41,696 nucleotides of DNA, from contig PWMF01000222.1 of assembly GCA_003559215.1 (NCBI GenBank), positions 1-41,696 of the forward strand, written 5' to 3'. Every line of letters begins with the position of its first letter. Positions within the stretch are counted from its first letter, which is position 1. A model generated the notes under the pieces. It searched no databases, was not told where the DNA came from, and saw only the letters and a program-made list of their open reading frames with translations. The position numbers and the translations under genes are program-made. Source of the stretch: Natrialbaceae archaeon (GTDB lineage: Archaea; Halobacteriota; Halobacteria; Halobacteriales; Natrialbaceae). Below are positions 25,893 to 34,371 of this stretch, piece after piece.

Positions 25893-26372
25893 ATGGTAGA
25901 TACCGGAGACGCCGCACCCGACTTTACCGTACCGCTCGCGAACGGCGACGTCGACTCCTTTACGCTCTCGGAGCGCCTCGAGGAGGAGGCGCCGATCGTC
26001 CTCGCGTTCTTCCCGGGCGCGTTCACGGGCGTCTGCACCGACGAGATGTGTACGTTCCAGGACCGGCTCTCGGCGTTCGACGACGTCGACGCCACGGTGT
26101 ACGGGATCAGTCGTGACACGCCCTTTACACAAAACGAGTTCCGCGACCAGAACGACCTCGAGTTCGGACTGCTCAGCGACCTGAACAAGGAGGTCATCGC
26201 GGAGTACGGCGTCGAGATGGACTTCGACGACATGGGCGTCTACGGCGTCGCCAAGCGCTCGGTGTTCGTCGTCGATGCGGACGGCGAGGTCACCTACGCG
26301 TGGGTCAGCGACGACCCCGGCGTCGAACCCGAGTACGCTGAGGTCGAGGACGCCGCCGCCGACGCTGCGTAA
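25893..26372 (+). CDS. Peroxiredoxin (AhpC/TSA family, 1- or 2-Cys)
   Basis: A 159-residue thiol peroxidase that reduces hydrogen peroxide and organic hydroperoxides. The active site GAFTGVCTDEMC places the peroxidatic Cys at 48 and a second Cys at 53, the five-residue spacing of atypical BCP/Prx-Q-like enzymes. The thioredoxin fold follows, with the conserved Arg/Trp region near KRSVFVVDADGEVTYAW. ATG 25893 is preferred over the GTG one codon earlier. The electron donor is not encoded nearby. A run of six T at 26386-26391, just after its stop, may end its transcript. Confidence 0.92.
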   Translation: MVDTGDAAPDFTVPLANGDVDSFTLSERLEEEAPIVLAFFPGAFTGVCTDEMCTFQDRLSAFDDVDATVYGISRDTPFTQNEFRDQNDLEFGLLSDLNKEVIAEYGVEMDFDDMGVYGVAKRSVFVVDADGEVTYAWVSDDPGVEPEYAEVEDAAADAA

Positions 26373-26385
26373 CTACCCGCAGCCT

Positions 26386-26393
26386 TTTTTATC
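26386..26393 (+). promoter_or_regulatory. TATA/T-tract between peroxiredoxin and HD genes
   Basis: TTTTTTAT lies 13 nt after the peroxiredoxin stop and is centred 23 nt before the HD-domain ATG (26413). It can act as a T-rich terminator for the first and a promoter element for the second. Confidence 0.45.
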
Positions 26394-26412
26394 CAGGTAC
26401 CCTCGTGCGGAT

Positions 26413-27228
26413 ATGAGCGATTCGACGACTGACGAGCAGGCGGGCCGCGTCTACGTCCCTACTGCGGATCATCACTTTCCCGACGAGAAGCTAAACGACA
26501 TCCTCGAGTTCATCAAGACCGACGAGGAGATTCAGACCTATCTCGAGGCACAGAACATCAACGCCGTCGACCGGATGCGGTACAACGACCACGGCGCGAA
26601 ACACATCGAGATCGTCCGTAACCGCGCGCTCTGTCTGTACGATCTGCTGAAGGCGGGCGACGTCGAGTTCAACGGCGCCGCAGAGCAGGGGCTGGCGGAG
26701 GCCGACGAGGCGGTGATCGTCGCGCTGGCAGCGACCCTTCACGACGTCGGCCACGTCGTCCACCGCGACCAGCACGCCTACTACTCGATCCCCCTCGCTG
26801 CGGATATCTTAGAGCGAGTCCTGCCGGAGTTCTACGACGTCGCCGACACCGTCCGGATGAAAGGCGAGGTGCTCCACGCGATCCTCTGTCACCACACCGC
26901 CGAAACCCCGCTGACTACCGAGGCGGGCGTCATCCGCGTCGCCGACGCGCTGGACATGGAGCGAGGTCGCTCGCGGATCCCCTACGAGCAGGGCGGTCGT
27001 GGCATCAACACGCTCTCGAGCCAGGCGATCAGCCACGTCACCCTGCACGAGGGCGATTCCCGGCCGGTGATGGTCGAGATCGCGATGACCAACGCCGCGG
27101 GCGTCTACCAGGTTGACAACCTGCTGAAGGCAAAGCTGCGGGATTCGGGACTCGAGGACGAGATCCGGATCGTCGCCGTCAACACCAACGAGAACCACGA
27201 ACAGTTGGTCGAGCGGATCGAGCTATAG
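26413..27228 (+). CDS. HD-domain phosphohydrolase
   Basis: A 271-residue metal-dependent phosphohydrolase. The metal ligands follow the HD pattern: His in DHGAKHIEIVRNRA (about 60-65), H110-D111 in LHDVGHVVH, further His in HAILCHHTAE (about 157-162) and Asp in VADALDMERGRSR (about 178-181). HD enzymes cleave phosphate esters of nucleotides or cyclic nucleotides; the substrate is unknown. The C-terminal ~75 residues form a beta-rich domain. It is 40 nt downstream of the peroxiredoxin and convergent with the winged-helix gene. Confidence 0.9.
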   Translation: MSDSTTDEQAGRVYVPTADHHFPDEKLNDILEFIKTDEEIQTYLEAQNINAVDRMRYNDHGAKHIEIVRNRALCLYDLLKAGDVEFNGAAEQGLAEADEAVIVALAATLHDVGHVVHRDQHAYYSIPLAADILERVLPEFYDVADTVRMKGEVLHAILCHHTAETPLTTEAGVIRVADALDMERGRSRIPYEQGGRGINTLSSQAISHVTLHEGDSRPVMVEIAMTNAAGVYQVDNLLKAKLRDSGLEDEIRIVAVNTNENHEQLVERIEL

Positions 27229-27309
27229 TCGGACAGACTGCCGTACGCCGTTTCTCAGGATACCATTCCGTCCTGCAGTCGCTCCGGGAGCTCGTTCCGA
27301 CGACGGGTC

Positions 27310-27528
27310 TCAGGCGAGCCGGTACCGTCCGTTGTCCCGTTCGACGTGCCCTCGTTCTCGCAGCGTTCGCGCGATCGAGAGCACCGTTCCCTTCTCGACG
27401 TTCAGTGCTGCACAGAGCTCGTCGGCGCTGGCGTCCGGCCACTCCCGCAGGTAGAGGTAGAGCAGCTTCGCCTGTGGCGATTCGAAATCGTCGGGGATCG
27501 AAACGTCGGATCTCGCGTTCAGTTGCAC
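27310..27528 (-). CDS. Winged-helix DNA-binding protein
   Basis: A 72-residue single winged helix: AKLLYLYLREWPDASADELC, a recognition helix EKGTVLSIARTLRERG and a wing HVERDNGRYRL. Small proteins of this kind are transcription regulators in haloarchaea; no ligand domain is present. It starts with GTG at 27528, and TTTTAATA (27553-27560) on the same strand is centred about 29 nt upstream, matching a leaderless start. The targets are unknown; XapX lies divergently 131 nt away. Confidence 0.82.
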   Translation of the reverse strand: MQLNARSDVSIPDDFESPQAKLLYLYLREWPDASADELCAALNVEKGTVLSIARTLRERGHVERDNGRYRLA

Positions 27529-27659
27529 ACTCGTCCCTCCGTTGTTCGACGATATTAAAACCAGTCATCGTCAGCTGTCGAAACCGAAACGAACCCCCGC
27601 TCCTCGAGGGTCGCGAACGAGTCAGGACGCTTTTGTCACCGTTGGCCCTTCGGACGGGT

Positions 27660-27854
27660 ATGAATATTCAGCTCATCGTTCTCGGTCTGCTGACCGGGAC
27701 GCTCACGGGGGCCTTCTTCGCGCTCGTCGACGTCCCGATCCCGGCACCGCCCGAGCTGCCAGGACTCATGGGAATCGTCGGGATCTACCTCGGATACAAG
27801 CTCGTCGAGGCCTCCGGCGTCACGCTCGACGTCTTCGAGTCGATCGGGTTCTGA
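27660..27854 (+). CDS. XapX domain small membrane protein
   Basis: A 64-residue protein with two membrane helices (about 2-24 and 36-51) separated by VPIPAPPELPGLMG, the proline-rich motif of XapX/DUF1427 proteins. These are short integral membrane proteins of unknown role, found widely in bacteria and archaea. The ATG follows a TATA-like CTTTTGTC (27630-27637) by about 27 nt. It is convergent with the amidohydrolase gene, with a 12-nt gap. Confidence 0.87.
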   Translation: MNIQLIVLGLLTGTLTGAFFALVDVPIPAPPELPGLMGIVGIYLGYKLVEASGVTLDVFESIGF

Positions 27855-27866
27855 CGTCGATCGTCC

Positions 27867-29171
27867 TCAGGGGGCGACGTCCAGCCCCGCGGCGAACTCT
27901 CGAGCCCGCTCCCGGATCGCTCCGGCGTCGGCGACGACGACCTCGCCGTCGCGGTGAAGAACCTCGCCGTCGACCATCGTGAACCGGACGTCGTCGCCGT
28001 GGGCGGCGAAAACCAGGTGCGAGAGCACGTCGTGGATCGGCGTCGCGCGCGTGACGTCGGTCTCGAGGCCGACGATATCGGCTTTCCATCCTTCCCGGAG
28101 TTTCCCGACGCGCTCGAAGCCGGCGGCCTCGGCCCCGTTTACCGTCGCCATCTCGAACACCGTTCGCGCGGGCAGGGCCTGGGGCTCGAGCCGATCGACC
28201 TTCTGGAGCAGCGAGGCCTGGCGCATCTCAGTGAACGGGTCGAGCGTATTGTTACACGGCGGGCCGTCGTTGCCGAGCGCGACGTTGACGCCCCGCTCGA
28301 GGTAGTCGAGCACCGGCGCGACGCCGCTGGCCAGTTTCATGTTCGACGAGGGACAGTAGGTAACGTTGGTGCCGGTCTCGGCAAGCACCTCGCGCTCGCT
28401 CTCGTCGGTCCAGACGCAGTGTGCGAGTACGACATCCTCGCCCGTGAGCCCAACCTCGTCGAGCCAGTGGATGTTCCGCATTCCCGTCTCCCGCTCGACG
28501 GTTTCGATCTCGCCGCGGTTCTCGCTCGCGTGGGTGTGGATCCGCACGCCGTCGTAGGCGTCGGCGAGCTCCCGACTCCCGCGAAGACACGCCTCGGTGC
28601 AACTCACCGCGAATCTGGGCGTCACGGCGTAGCGGATGCGCCCGTCCGCGGCTCCGTGGTACCGCTCGATGAGGCGCTCGCTCTCGGCGAGAGCGTCGTC
28701 GGTGTCCTCGAGCAATCCCTCCGGTGCCTCCTGGTCCATCATCACCTTGCCGAGCCGACCGCGGATCCCCAGCTCTCGGGCGGCCTCGAACGCCTCCCCG
28801 GCGTGGGCGACCGAGAGATGGTCGATACAGGTCGTCGTCCCGCTCTCGATCATCTCGAGGTAGCCCAACTCGGCCGCGGCGCGCATTCCCTCGGCCGAGA
28901 GTTCGGCCTCCATGGGGAGGACGTACTCGAAGAGCCAGTCGAGCAACTCGGTGTCGTCGGCGATACCTCGGCCGAGACTCTGGACGGAGTGGACGTGGGC
29001 GCCAACGGTTCCGGGCGCGAGCACGTCACAGGAGTGGCGTTCGTGGTCCGGATACGTCTCGAGACAGTCCGAGCGCTCTCCGACGGCGACGATGACGTCG
29101 TCCTCGACGACAACCGCACCGTCCTCGATTACGGTGTCGGCGTCGGCGACGACGGTTCCCGACAGCAACAT
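27867..29171 (-). CDS. Amidohydrolase / deaminase (5'-deoxyadenosine- or SAH-deaminase-like)
   Basis: A 434-residue amidohydrolase with the TIM-barrel metal site: GAHVHS has H59 and H61, HTHASE lies near 213-218, a further metal His is in LAHCVWTD and Asp in GNDGPPCNN. Relatives include 5'-deoxyadenosine deaminase and S-adenosylhomocysteine/methylthioadenosine deaminase (MtaD), which recycle adenosine by-products of SAM chemistry; also N-ethylammeline chlorohydrolase types. Exact substrate uncertain. A minus-strand TATA-like GATAAGC (about 29198-29204) is about 30 nt upstream. Confidence 0.87.
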   Translation of the reverse strand: MLLSGTVVADADTVIEDGAVVVEDDVIVAVGERSDCLETYPDHERHSCDVLAPGTVGAHVHSVQSLGRGIADDTELLDWLFEYVLPMEAELSAEGMRAAAELGYLEMIESGTTTCIDHLSVAHAGEAFEAARELGIRGRLGKVMMDQEAPEGLLEDTDDALAESERLIERYHGAADGRIRYAVTPRFAVSCTEACLRGSRELADAYDGVRIHTHASENRGEIETVERETGMRNIHWLDEVGLTGEDVVLAHCVWTDESEREVLAETGTNVTYCPSSNMKLASGVAPVLDYLERGVNVALGNDGPPCNNTLDPFTEMRQASLLQKVDRLEPQALPARTVFEMATVNGAEAAGFERVGKLREGWKADIVGLETDVTRATPIHDVLSHLVFAAHGDDVRFTMVDGEVLHRDGEVVVADAGAIRERAREFAAGLDVAP

Positions 29172-29232
29172 ACCCTCTTCCGGTAGCCGACGAAGCGGCT
29201 TATCTCTGTGGATTCGTCGCGTCCGTCGGGCG

Positions 29233-29418
29233 TCAGGGTCGGATCTTCAGCGACGCTACCGAAAGCCCCCACAGGAGACAGATGAAGGTGGCGAACGTGA
29301 CGTAGGCGACGCCGAAAAACCAGATGAGCAACGGGATGTGATCGAGTAGCAGATAGCCGCCGGCGACGAGTATCGGAACGAGAACGGCGTTCACTCGGAC
29401 GAATCGCTCGAGTCCCAT
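29233..29418 (-). CDS. Small membrane protein
   Basis: A 61-residue protein with two membrane helices (about 8-24 and 29-53: NAVLVPILVAGGYLLLDHIP and IWFFGVAYVTFATFICLLWG) joined by a short turn. It has no recognised domain. It lies between the amidohydrolase and sdhA, all on the minus strand, 86 nt after the sdhA stop and its T-tract, so it may be separately transcribed. Confidence 0.62.
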   Translation of the reverse strand: MGLERFVRVNAVLVPILVAGGYLLLDHIPLLIWFFGVAYVTFATFICLLWGLSVASLKIRP

Positions 29419-29485
29419 CTATCCGGCAGAAACGCGAGCGGACACATAGCGCTGCTGGTCTCGGTCGGCGTTCGTGTCGGCCGAT

Positions 29486-29492
29486 AAAAACG
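29486..29492 (-). terminator. T-tract terminator after sdhA
   Basis: On the minus strand, TTTTTAT starts about 13 nt after the sdhA stop codon, which is the usual signal for archaeal transcription termination. It separates the sdh operon from the downstream small membrane protein. Confidence 0.45.
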
Positions 29493-29504
29493 TTCGGATG
29501 CGGC

Positions 29505-31343
29505 TCAGTAGCTGCGTTCCTTCGGCTCGTAGGTCTTCTCGCCCTCGAGGATGACGGGCCGGTAGAAGATGTTCGGCTCGCCGTCCTCCCAGGAGATCAG
29601 CGTGTGCTTGAGCCAGTTCTCGTCGTCGCGCTCCTGGTTTTCCTGGCGCCAGTGGGCACCCCGGAACTCGTTTCGCACGAGCGCGCCCAGCGCGATCGTC
29701 TCGGCGACGTCGATCAGGTTGCGCGTCTCGTAGGTCTGCTGGAGATCGGTGTTGAAGGTGCGAGAGGGGTCGTCGACGTAGACGTTCTGGTACTCCTCGC
29801 GACACTCCCGGATGACCCGCAGCGCCTTTCGGATCCCCTCGTCGGTGCGGAAGACGTTGACGTAGTCGGTCATCGCCTTCTGGAGCTTCGCCCGGATCTG
29901 GGCGTGCTGGACGCCGTCGTCCTTGTCCATCAGGTGATCGACGCGAGCGCGCTCGGCCTCGACGGCGCGCTCGAGGAGCCCGTCGACCTCCGCCGCGACG
30001 CCGCTCCCGTCGGCGGCGACGCCGTCGGCGGTGTCGAGCCCGGCCGAACCGGGCTGGACGGGCAGTTCGGTCTCGGTCTCGTCCTCGACGTCGGGGCCGT
30101 AGCCGGTCTTGATCTCGGCCTCGCCGAGGTCGTCGCCGGCGGCGTGGCGACCCGCGCGCTTGCCGAAGACGATCAGTTCGGGGAGCGCGTTCCCGCCCAG
30201 GCGGTTGCCGCCGTGGACGGAGACGCAGGCGGACTCGCCGGCCGCGTAGAGCCCGGAGATACAGGTCTGGCCGTTCTCGTCGACGTCGATGCCGCCCATC
30301 GCGTAGTGCTGGCCGGGTTTGACCGGCATCGGCTCGACGAGCCCGTCGACGCCCTCGAAGTCCTCCGCGAGGTGCAGAATGTTCTCGAGGCGGTCGAGGA
30401 TGCGCTCCTCGCCGAGGTGGCGCATGTCGAGGTGGACGTACTCGTCGTTGACGCCCCGACCCTCGTTGACCTCGGTGAGTTCGGCGCGGGCGACGACGTC
30501 GCGGGAGGCGAGCTCGCCGGAGTTGTTCGCGTACCCGTACTCGAACATGAATCGTTCGCCCTTCGCGTTGTAGAGGATCCCGCCCTCGCCCCGGACGCCC
30601 TCGCTGATGAGCACGCCCGTCGAGGGGAGCGACGTCGGGTGGAACTGGATGAACTCCATGTCCTCGAGCGGTGCGCCCGCCCGGTAGGCCATCGCGTGGC
30701 CGTCACCGGTACAGGAGACGGCGTTCGTGGTGTGGTCGAACGCCTGTCCCGGACCGCCGGTCGCGAGGATGACGCCGTTGTTGGCCTTGAACCCCTCGAC
30801 GTTGCCCGACTGGACGTCGTAGGCGACGACGCCGTGACACTCCCGGTCGTTCGGGTCGGCGGCGTCGTCGGTGACGAGGTTCATCACGTACCACTCGTCG
30901 TACACCTGAATGCCGCGTTTGACGACCTGTTCGTACATGACGTGCAGCAGGTGGTGGCCGGTCTCGGCGCCGGCGTAGGTCGTCCGCGGGAACGAGAGAC
31001 CGCCGAACGGCCGCTGGGAGACCCGACCGTCGTCTTCGCGCGAGAAGGGCATCCCCCAGTGCTCGAGTTGGATCGTCTCCTCCGGGGCGTCCTGGGCCAG
31101 CGTCTCGGCGGCCGGAGCGTCGGCCAGGTAGTCCGAGCCCTTCATCGTGTCGTAGGCGTGGAGCTCCCAGTCGTCGCCCTCGCGGAGGGCGGCGTTGATC
31201 CCACCCTCGGCCGCGCCGGTGTGGCTGCGGACCGGGTGGAGTTTCGAGACGATCGCCGTGTCGGCGCCCGCCTCGTGCGCTGCGATTGCGGCCCGGAGGC
31301 CGGCGCCGCCGGCGCCGACCACGATAACGTCGTGTTCGTACAT
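29505..31343 (-). CDS. sdhA: Succinate dehydrogenase flavoprotein subunit
   Basis: A 612-residue flavoprotein that oxidises succinate to fumarate. The FAD nucleotide loop GAGGAG is at 10-15, and SHTGAAEGGINAAL carries H41, the residue that binds FAD covalently in the family. The substrate region HPTSLPSTGVLI and the catalytic Arg/His helices further on, plus the second FAD element GNALPE, are intact. The C-terminal domain has the acidic insertion typical of halophiles (about 420-455). It is the last gene in sdhCDBA and begins two bases after sdhB ends, so it is cotranscribed. Confidence 0.97.
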   Translation of the reverse strand: MYEHDVIVVGAGGAGLRAAIAAHEAGADTAIVSKLHPVRSHTGAAEGGINAALREGDDWELHAYDTMKGSDYLADAPAAETLAQDAPEETIQLEHWGMPFSREDDGRVSQRPFGGLSFPRTTYAGAETGHHLLHVMYEQVVKRGIQVYDEWYVMNLVTDDAADPNDRECHGVVAYDVQSGNVEGFKANNGVILATGGPGQAFDHTTNAVSCTGDGHAMAYRAGAPLEDMEFIQFHPTSLPSTGVLISEGVRGEGGILYNAKGERFMFEYGYANNSGELASRDVVARAELTEVNEGRGVNDEYVHLDMRHLGEERILDRLENILHLAEDFEGVDGLVEPMPVKPGQHYAMGGIDVDENGQTCISGLYAAGESACVSVHGGNRLGGNALPELIVFGKRAGRHAAGDDLGEAEIKTGYGPDVEDETETELPVQPGSAGLDTADGVAADGSGVAAEVDGLLERAVEAERARVDHLMDKDDGVQHAQIRAKLQKAMTDYVNVFRTDEGIRKALRVIRECREEYQNVYVDDPSRTFNTDLQQTYETRNLIDVAETIALGALVRNEFRGAHWRQENQERDDENWLKHTLISWEDGEPNIFYRPVILEGEKTYEPKERSY

Positions 31344-31344
31344 G

Positions 31345-32229
31345 TTACCAGAACTTCAGGTTCTTCTTCACTGCCTCCCGTTTGAGCTCCTGAATGTGCT
31401 CGGTCAGGGGGATATCCTTCGGACACACCTCGGTACAGGAGAACTGGGTCTGGCAGCGCCAGACGCCGTGTTCCTGCTCGACGATGCGGAGTCGGTGCTC
31501 CTTGATCTCCTCGTCCTCGCGTTCGTCCATCGCGAACCGGTAGGCCTTGTTGATCGCCGCAGGGCCCAGATACTCGTTGTCGCCGGCCGCGATGTTACAC
31601 GAGGACATACACGCCGCACACCAGATACACCGCGTCGACATCTTGACCTTCTCGCGGTTCTCGCGGGACTGGCGCTGCTCCTCGAGTTCGCCGTCCGGGA
31701 GCTCCTCCTGCTGGAAGTAGGGCTCGACGGCGTGCATCTGGTCGTAGAAGTGGTCCATATCGACGACCAGATCCTTGACGACCTCCTGGTGGGGGAGGGG
31801 TTCGATTCGAACCGGCTGTTTGAGATCCGAGATCTGGGTCTTACAGCCCAGTTGCTGTCTTCCGTTGACGAAGAAGGCGTCGGAGCCACAGACGGCCTGC
31901 CGACAGGAGTGACGGAACGTAAGCGAGGAGTCGAACTCGTCGCGGGCGTACATCACCGCGTCGAGGACGGTCATCCCCTTCTCGAAGGGGACGTAGAAGT
32001 CGTCGAATCGGGGTTCCTGTTTGCCCTCGACCTCGGGGTCGTAGCGGAACACCTTGAGGTGGACCGTTTCGCCCTCGACGTCCGACTCGTCGACGGCCTC
32101 CTCCTGAGCGAGGCCCTGTTCTTTCTCCTTGAGTCGTTCCTGCTGTGGCGACTCCGTGCCCCGAATCTCGGGGTCTTCCGGTGCTTCCTGCGATTCGGGT
32201 TCTTGCGGTTGTTCTTGTTGCGTACTCAT
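31345..32229 (-). CDS. sdhB: Succinate dehydrogenase iron-sulfur subunit
   Basis: A 294-residue subunit passing electrons from FAD to quinone. It has a haloarchaeal acidic N-terminal extension of about 52 residues, then a [2Fe-2S] site (C109, C114, D117, C129; the third ligand is Asp, as in E. coli SdhB), a [4Fe-4S] site CIWCAACMSSC, and a [3Fe-4S] region SCTEVCPKDIP. The order and spacing are standard for the family. The gene begins one base after sdhD ends. It will sit on the cytoplasmic face, bound to SdhA. Confidence 0.97.
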   Translation of the reverse strand: MSTQQEQPQEPESQEAPEDPEIRGTESPQQERLKEKEQGLAQEEAVDESDVEGETVHLKVFRYDPEVEGKQEPRFDDFYVPFEKGMTVLDAVMYARDEFDSSLTFRHSCRQAVCGSDAFFVNGRQQLGCKTQISDLKQPVRIEPLPHQEVVKDLVVDMDHFYDQMHAVEPYFQQEELPDGELEEQRQSRENREKVKMSTRCIWCAACMSSCNIAAGDNEYLGPAAINKAYRFAMDEREDEEIKEHRLRIVEQEHGVWRCQTQFSCTEVCPKDIPLTEHIQELKREAVKKNLKFW

Positions 32230-32230
32230 G

Positions 32231-32596
32231 TTAGGTCCACCCCGCCATGGCGACTGCGACCCAGATACCCTGGGCGATGAGTGCGATTCCGGCGAGTGAC
32301 AACACGGCGAGCACGACCTTCTTTTGCGTGCCTTCCAGCCCCTGGTTGACCAGGGCGTTGTATACGCCGTTGACGCCGTGGAACGTCCCCGCGATCAGGA
32401 ACAACACCATCGTCAGGAAGTACCCGACGTTCTCCATTCGGGCCTGCGTCCCTGCAAATGTTACGTCCGCGGCGTGGTTGACGAAGTGTAGCTGAAAGAA
32501 GTGAAACGCCAGCACGACGATCAGAAACGCCGCGGTGATACGCTGGAGCAGCCATCCAGTGCCACCGCGGGTAAACGAGGAGTAGTGTTCCGCCAT
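32231..32596 (-). CDS. sdhD: Succinate dehydrogenase hydrophobic membrane anchor
   Basis: A 121-residue membrane anchor with three helices (about 14-40, 56-76 and 92-116). Helix 1 contains HFFQLHF and helix 2 is followed by HGVNGVYNAL, where His residues are candidates for haem or quinone contacts. It overlaps sdhC by one base (ATGA-type) and is followed by sdhB. The assignment of SdhD rather than SdhC rests on gene order and length. Confidence 0.9.
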   Translation of the reverse strand: MAEHYSSFTRGGTGWLLQRITAAFLIVVLAFHFFQLHFVNHAADVTFAGTQARMENVGYFLTMVLFLIAGTFHGVNGVYNALVNQGLEGTQKKVVLAVLSLAGIALIAQGIWVAVAMAGWT

Positions 32597-33024
32597 CAGA
32601 TCGCCACCCCGTCCATGAACGTCGGCACGCTCGCGATAGTGATGATACCGGTCAGCACCAGCGAGGCGTAGAAACTCTTATCTTGGGCCGAGAGGCCGAC
32701 GCCGAGGTCGACCATCAGCAGCCGAAGCCCGTTCAAGATGTGGAAGACGGCGACCGCCAGCAGTCCGACCTCGAGCACGCGGATAATGAACAGCGACTCG
32801 AGACCCTGGATCGTCGTCGTGTACACGTCCGTTTCCTGCTGGATCGCCGCCGGGTCCCCGGCCGCTGCACCGATGGCCGTACTCAGCACGGCGATGTGGG
32901 TAAACAGGTAGCCGATCAGCATCCACCCGGTGAACTTGTGGAAGATCCACGCCCACATTCCGGCCGAGAACTCCTTCCAGCGACCGAAGTCCTCGATGAG
33001 ACCGCGATTGTAAGACTGACTCAT
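32596..33024 (-). CDS. sdhC: Succinate dehydrogenase cytochrome b556 subunit
   Basis: A 142-residue membrane subunit with three helices. The signature [20 protein letters not shown] (about 27-46) and [16 protein letters not shown] (about 95-110) carry the His residues expected to bind haem b. The ATG at 33024 is the family-like start (MSQSYNRG); the longer frame to 33087 crosses a TATA TCTATACC (33053-33060) about 32 nt upstream. It is the first gene of the sdhCDBA operon, so this promoter should drive all four. Confidence 0.92.
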   Translation of the reverse strand: MSQSYNRGLIEDFGRWKEFSAGMWAWIFHKFTGWMLIGYLFTHIAVLSTAIGAAAGDPAAIQQETDVYTTTIQGLESLFIIRVLEVGLLAVAVFHILNGLRLLMVDLGVGLSAQDKSFYASLVLTGIITIASVPTFMDGVAI

Positions 33025-33052
33025 ACGCTCATGTGGACCGTTTGACCGTGAC

Positions 33053-33060
33053 GGTATAGA
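33053..33060 (-). promoter_or_regulatory. Promoter of sdhCDBA
   Basis: TCTATACC on the minus strand is about 32 nt upstream of the sdhC ATG at 33024, giving a leader of only a few bases. Confidence 0.5.
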
Positions 33061-33113
33061 AGTTGCCTTTATCGCGTCGCTTGCCACAGTCCGCGCCGAC
33101 AGCTTCCAGGCAG

Positions 33114-34211
33114 CTACATCCGGAGCTGCGACTGCGATTCGGTCCCGGTCCCCGTTCGTTCGTTTTCGAGCGCCGTCCGCGTGTCCGGCGAGAGGCCGAC
33201 CAGGTGACAGAGCGGGTTCCCCGGATAGACGACGGGGTTCTCGAGAACGCCGACGATCAACCCCGTAAACGGGGCCTCGACGGTGACGATGTCGTCCATC
33301 TCCTTGAACGGGTTCGTGATGGTACAGATCACGTCCCCTTCCTCGACGAGCGAGCCCCGCCCGTGTTTCATGTCGACGATCCCGCCGGCGTCGGCCCGAA
33401 GCCAGGTCTTCTCGTCGTCGCTGTCGATGACGGTTCGCCAGCCCGGCCAGTGGACGGCGGCGCCCGGATGGAGTCCGAACTCGGCGAACACGCTGGCGAC
33501 GCCGGTCAGCGCACGGTCGATCAGCCGCCGCTGGAAGCGATGGGCCTCGCCCATCTCGATGGTGACCGTCGGGATGCCCGCGTCGGTCGCCTCTCGGCGC
33601 AGGGTGCCGGAGGGTCCCTGACCCGCGATGATGACGTGGGAGCTGAACGCGCTCGCGACCCGAGCGGCGCTGGGATCGTCCATATTCGCCCGCGCGTGAA
33701 GCATGTTGGTCCGTCCCCGCGTCGAGGTGTGAAAATCGATCCCTAGATCACAGGGTTCGATGAAGTTCGTGAAGATCCGGTGAGCCATCCGCCTCGCGCT
33801 GGTCGATCCCTCGCGGCCGGGGAACGAGCGGTTGAGGTCTCGATCGTAGATCGGCAGGTACCGTTCCTGGGCCAGGAACCCGGGAACGTTCATGACGGGG
33901 AGACAGACCAGCGTCCCGTGAAGATCGGAGTGATCCCAGTCGTGGGCCACCTCGCGGACGACTTCGATCCCGTTGAGTTCGTCGCCGTGTGCGGCCGCCG
34001 AGAGGAACACCGTCGGCCCCGAGTGTTTCCCGTTGATGATCGTAACGGGAATCCGAACGGGGTCCCCGAGGTAGGTTTCGCTGATGCCGTACCGAATGTT
34101 CGCCGACTCGCCAGGATCGACCCGGCCCCCATCGTACGTGAACACGTCGTTGTCGATCGGCGGCGAGTCGGACGACTCGCTCGAGTCGTCGGCCGCTTCG
34201 TTACCGCTCAT
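33114..34211 (-). CDS. Succinylglutamate desuccinylase/aspartoacylase-family M14 hydrolase
   Basis: A 365-residue zinc hydrolase. The M14-like zinc site is HGDE (H75, E78) plus H161 in [12 protein letters not shown] supplies the substrate-binding Arg and IEMGE (219-222) the catalytic Glu region. The C-terminal 110 residues form a barrel-like domain ([14 protein letters not shown] resembles a biotinyl/lipoyl hammerhead). The enzyme family removes acyl or aminoacyl groups from amino acids or peptides. The ATG at 34211 is used because the upstream extension lacks family character and crosses the likely promoter. It is divergent from the GNAT gene and may belong with the ATP-grasp gene at 36936 (inference). 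Confidence 0.9.
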   Translation of the reverse strand: MSGNEAADDSSESSDSPPIDNDVFTYDGGRVDPGESANIRYGISETYLGDPVRIPVTIINGKHSGPTVFLSAAAHGDELNGIEVVREVAHDWDHSDLHGTLVCLPVMNVPGFLAQERYLPIYDRDLNRSFPGREGSTSARRMAHRIFTNFIEPCDLGIDFHTSTRGRTNMLHARANMDDPSAARVASAFSSHVIIAGQGPSGTLRREATDAGIPTVTIEMGEAHRFQRRLIDRALTGVASVFAEFGLHPGAAVHWPGWRTVIDSDDEKTWLRADAGGIVDMKHGRGSLVEEGDVICTITNPFKEMDDIVTVEAPFTGLIVGVLENPVVYPGNPLCHLVGLSPDTRTALENERTGTGTESQSQLRM

Positions 34212-34332
34212 AGTTGCCCCTTGACCGGAGCCCTCCTGAATCTTTGTTTGCCGCCCCGGGACCGGCGGTGCGCTCGCGAGCCCTCGCCGGGGTCGACCGT
34301 CCGCCAAGGTTGCGTAAGGGAGTTGAAATTCA

Positions 34333-34353
34333 GGGCATAGATTTTGTATGCCC
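34333..34353. promoter_or_regulatory. Operator-like inverted repeat over the GNAT promoter
   Basis: GGGCATA (34333-34339) and TATGCCC (34347-34353) are perfect 7-bp arms separated by seven bases. The spacer and right arm contain the TATA-like TAGATTTTGT (34338-34347) centred about 28 nt before ATG 34372. A protein bound here would block TBP. A second short palindrome GTAC-G-GTAC lies at 34359-34367 over the start site. Confidence 0.6.
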
Positions 34354-34371
34354 GACTTGTACGGTACGGGC

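Noticed and set aside
29604-31385. 593-codon open frame on the plus strand across sdhA
   Set aside because: It is the antisense shadow of sdhA; the translated sequence has no recognisable domain.
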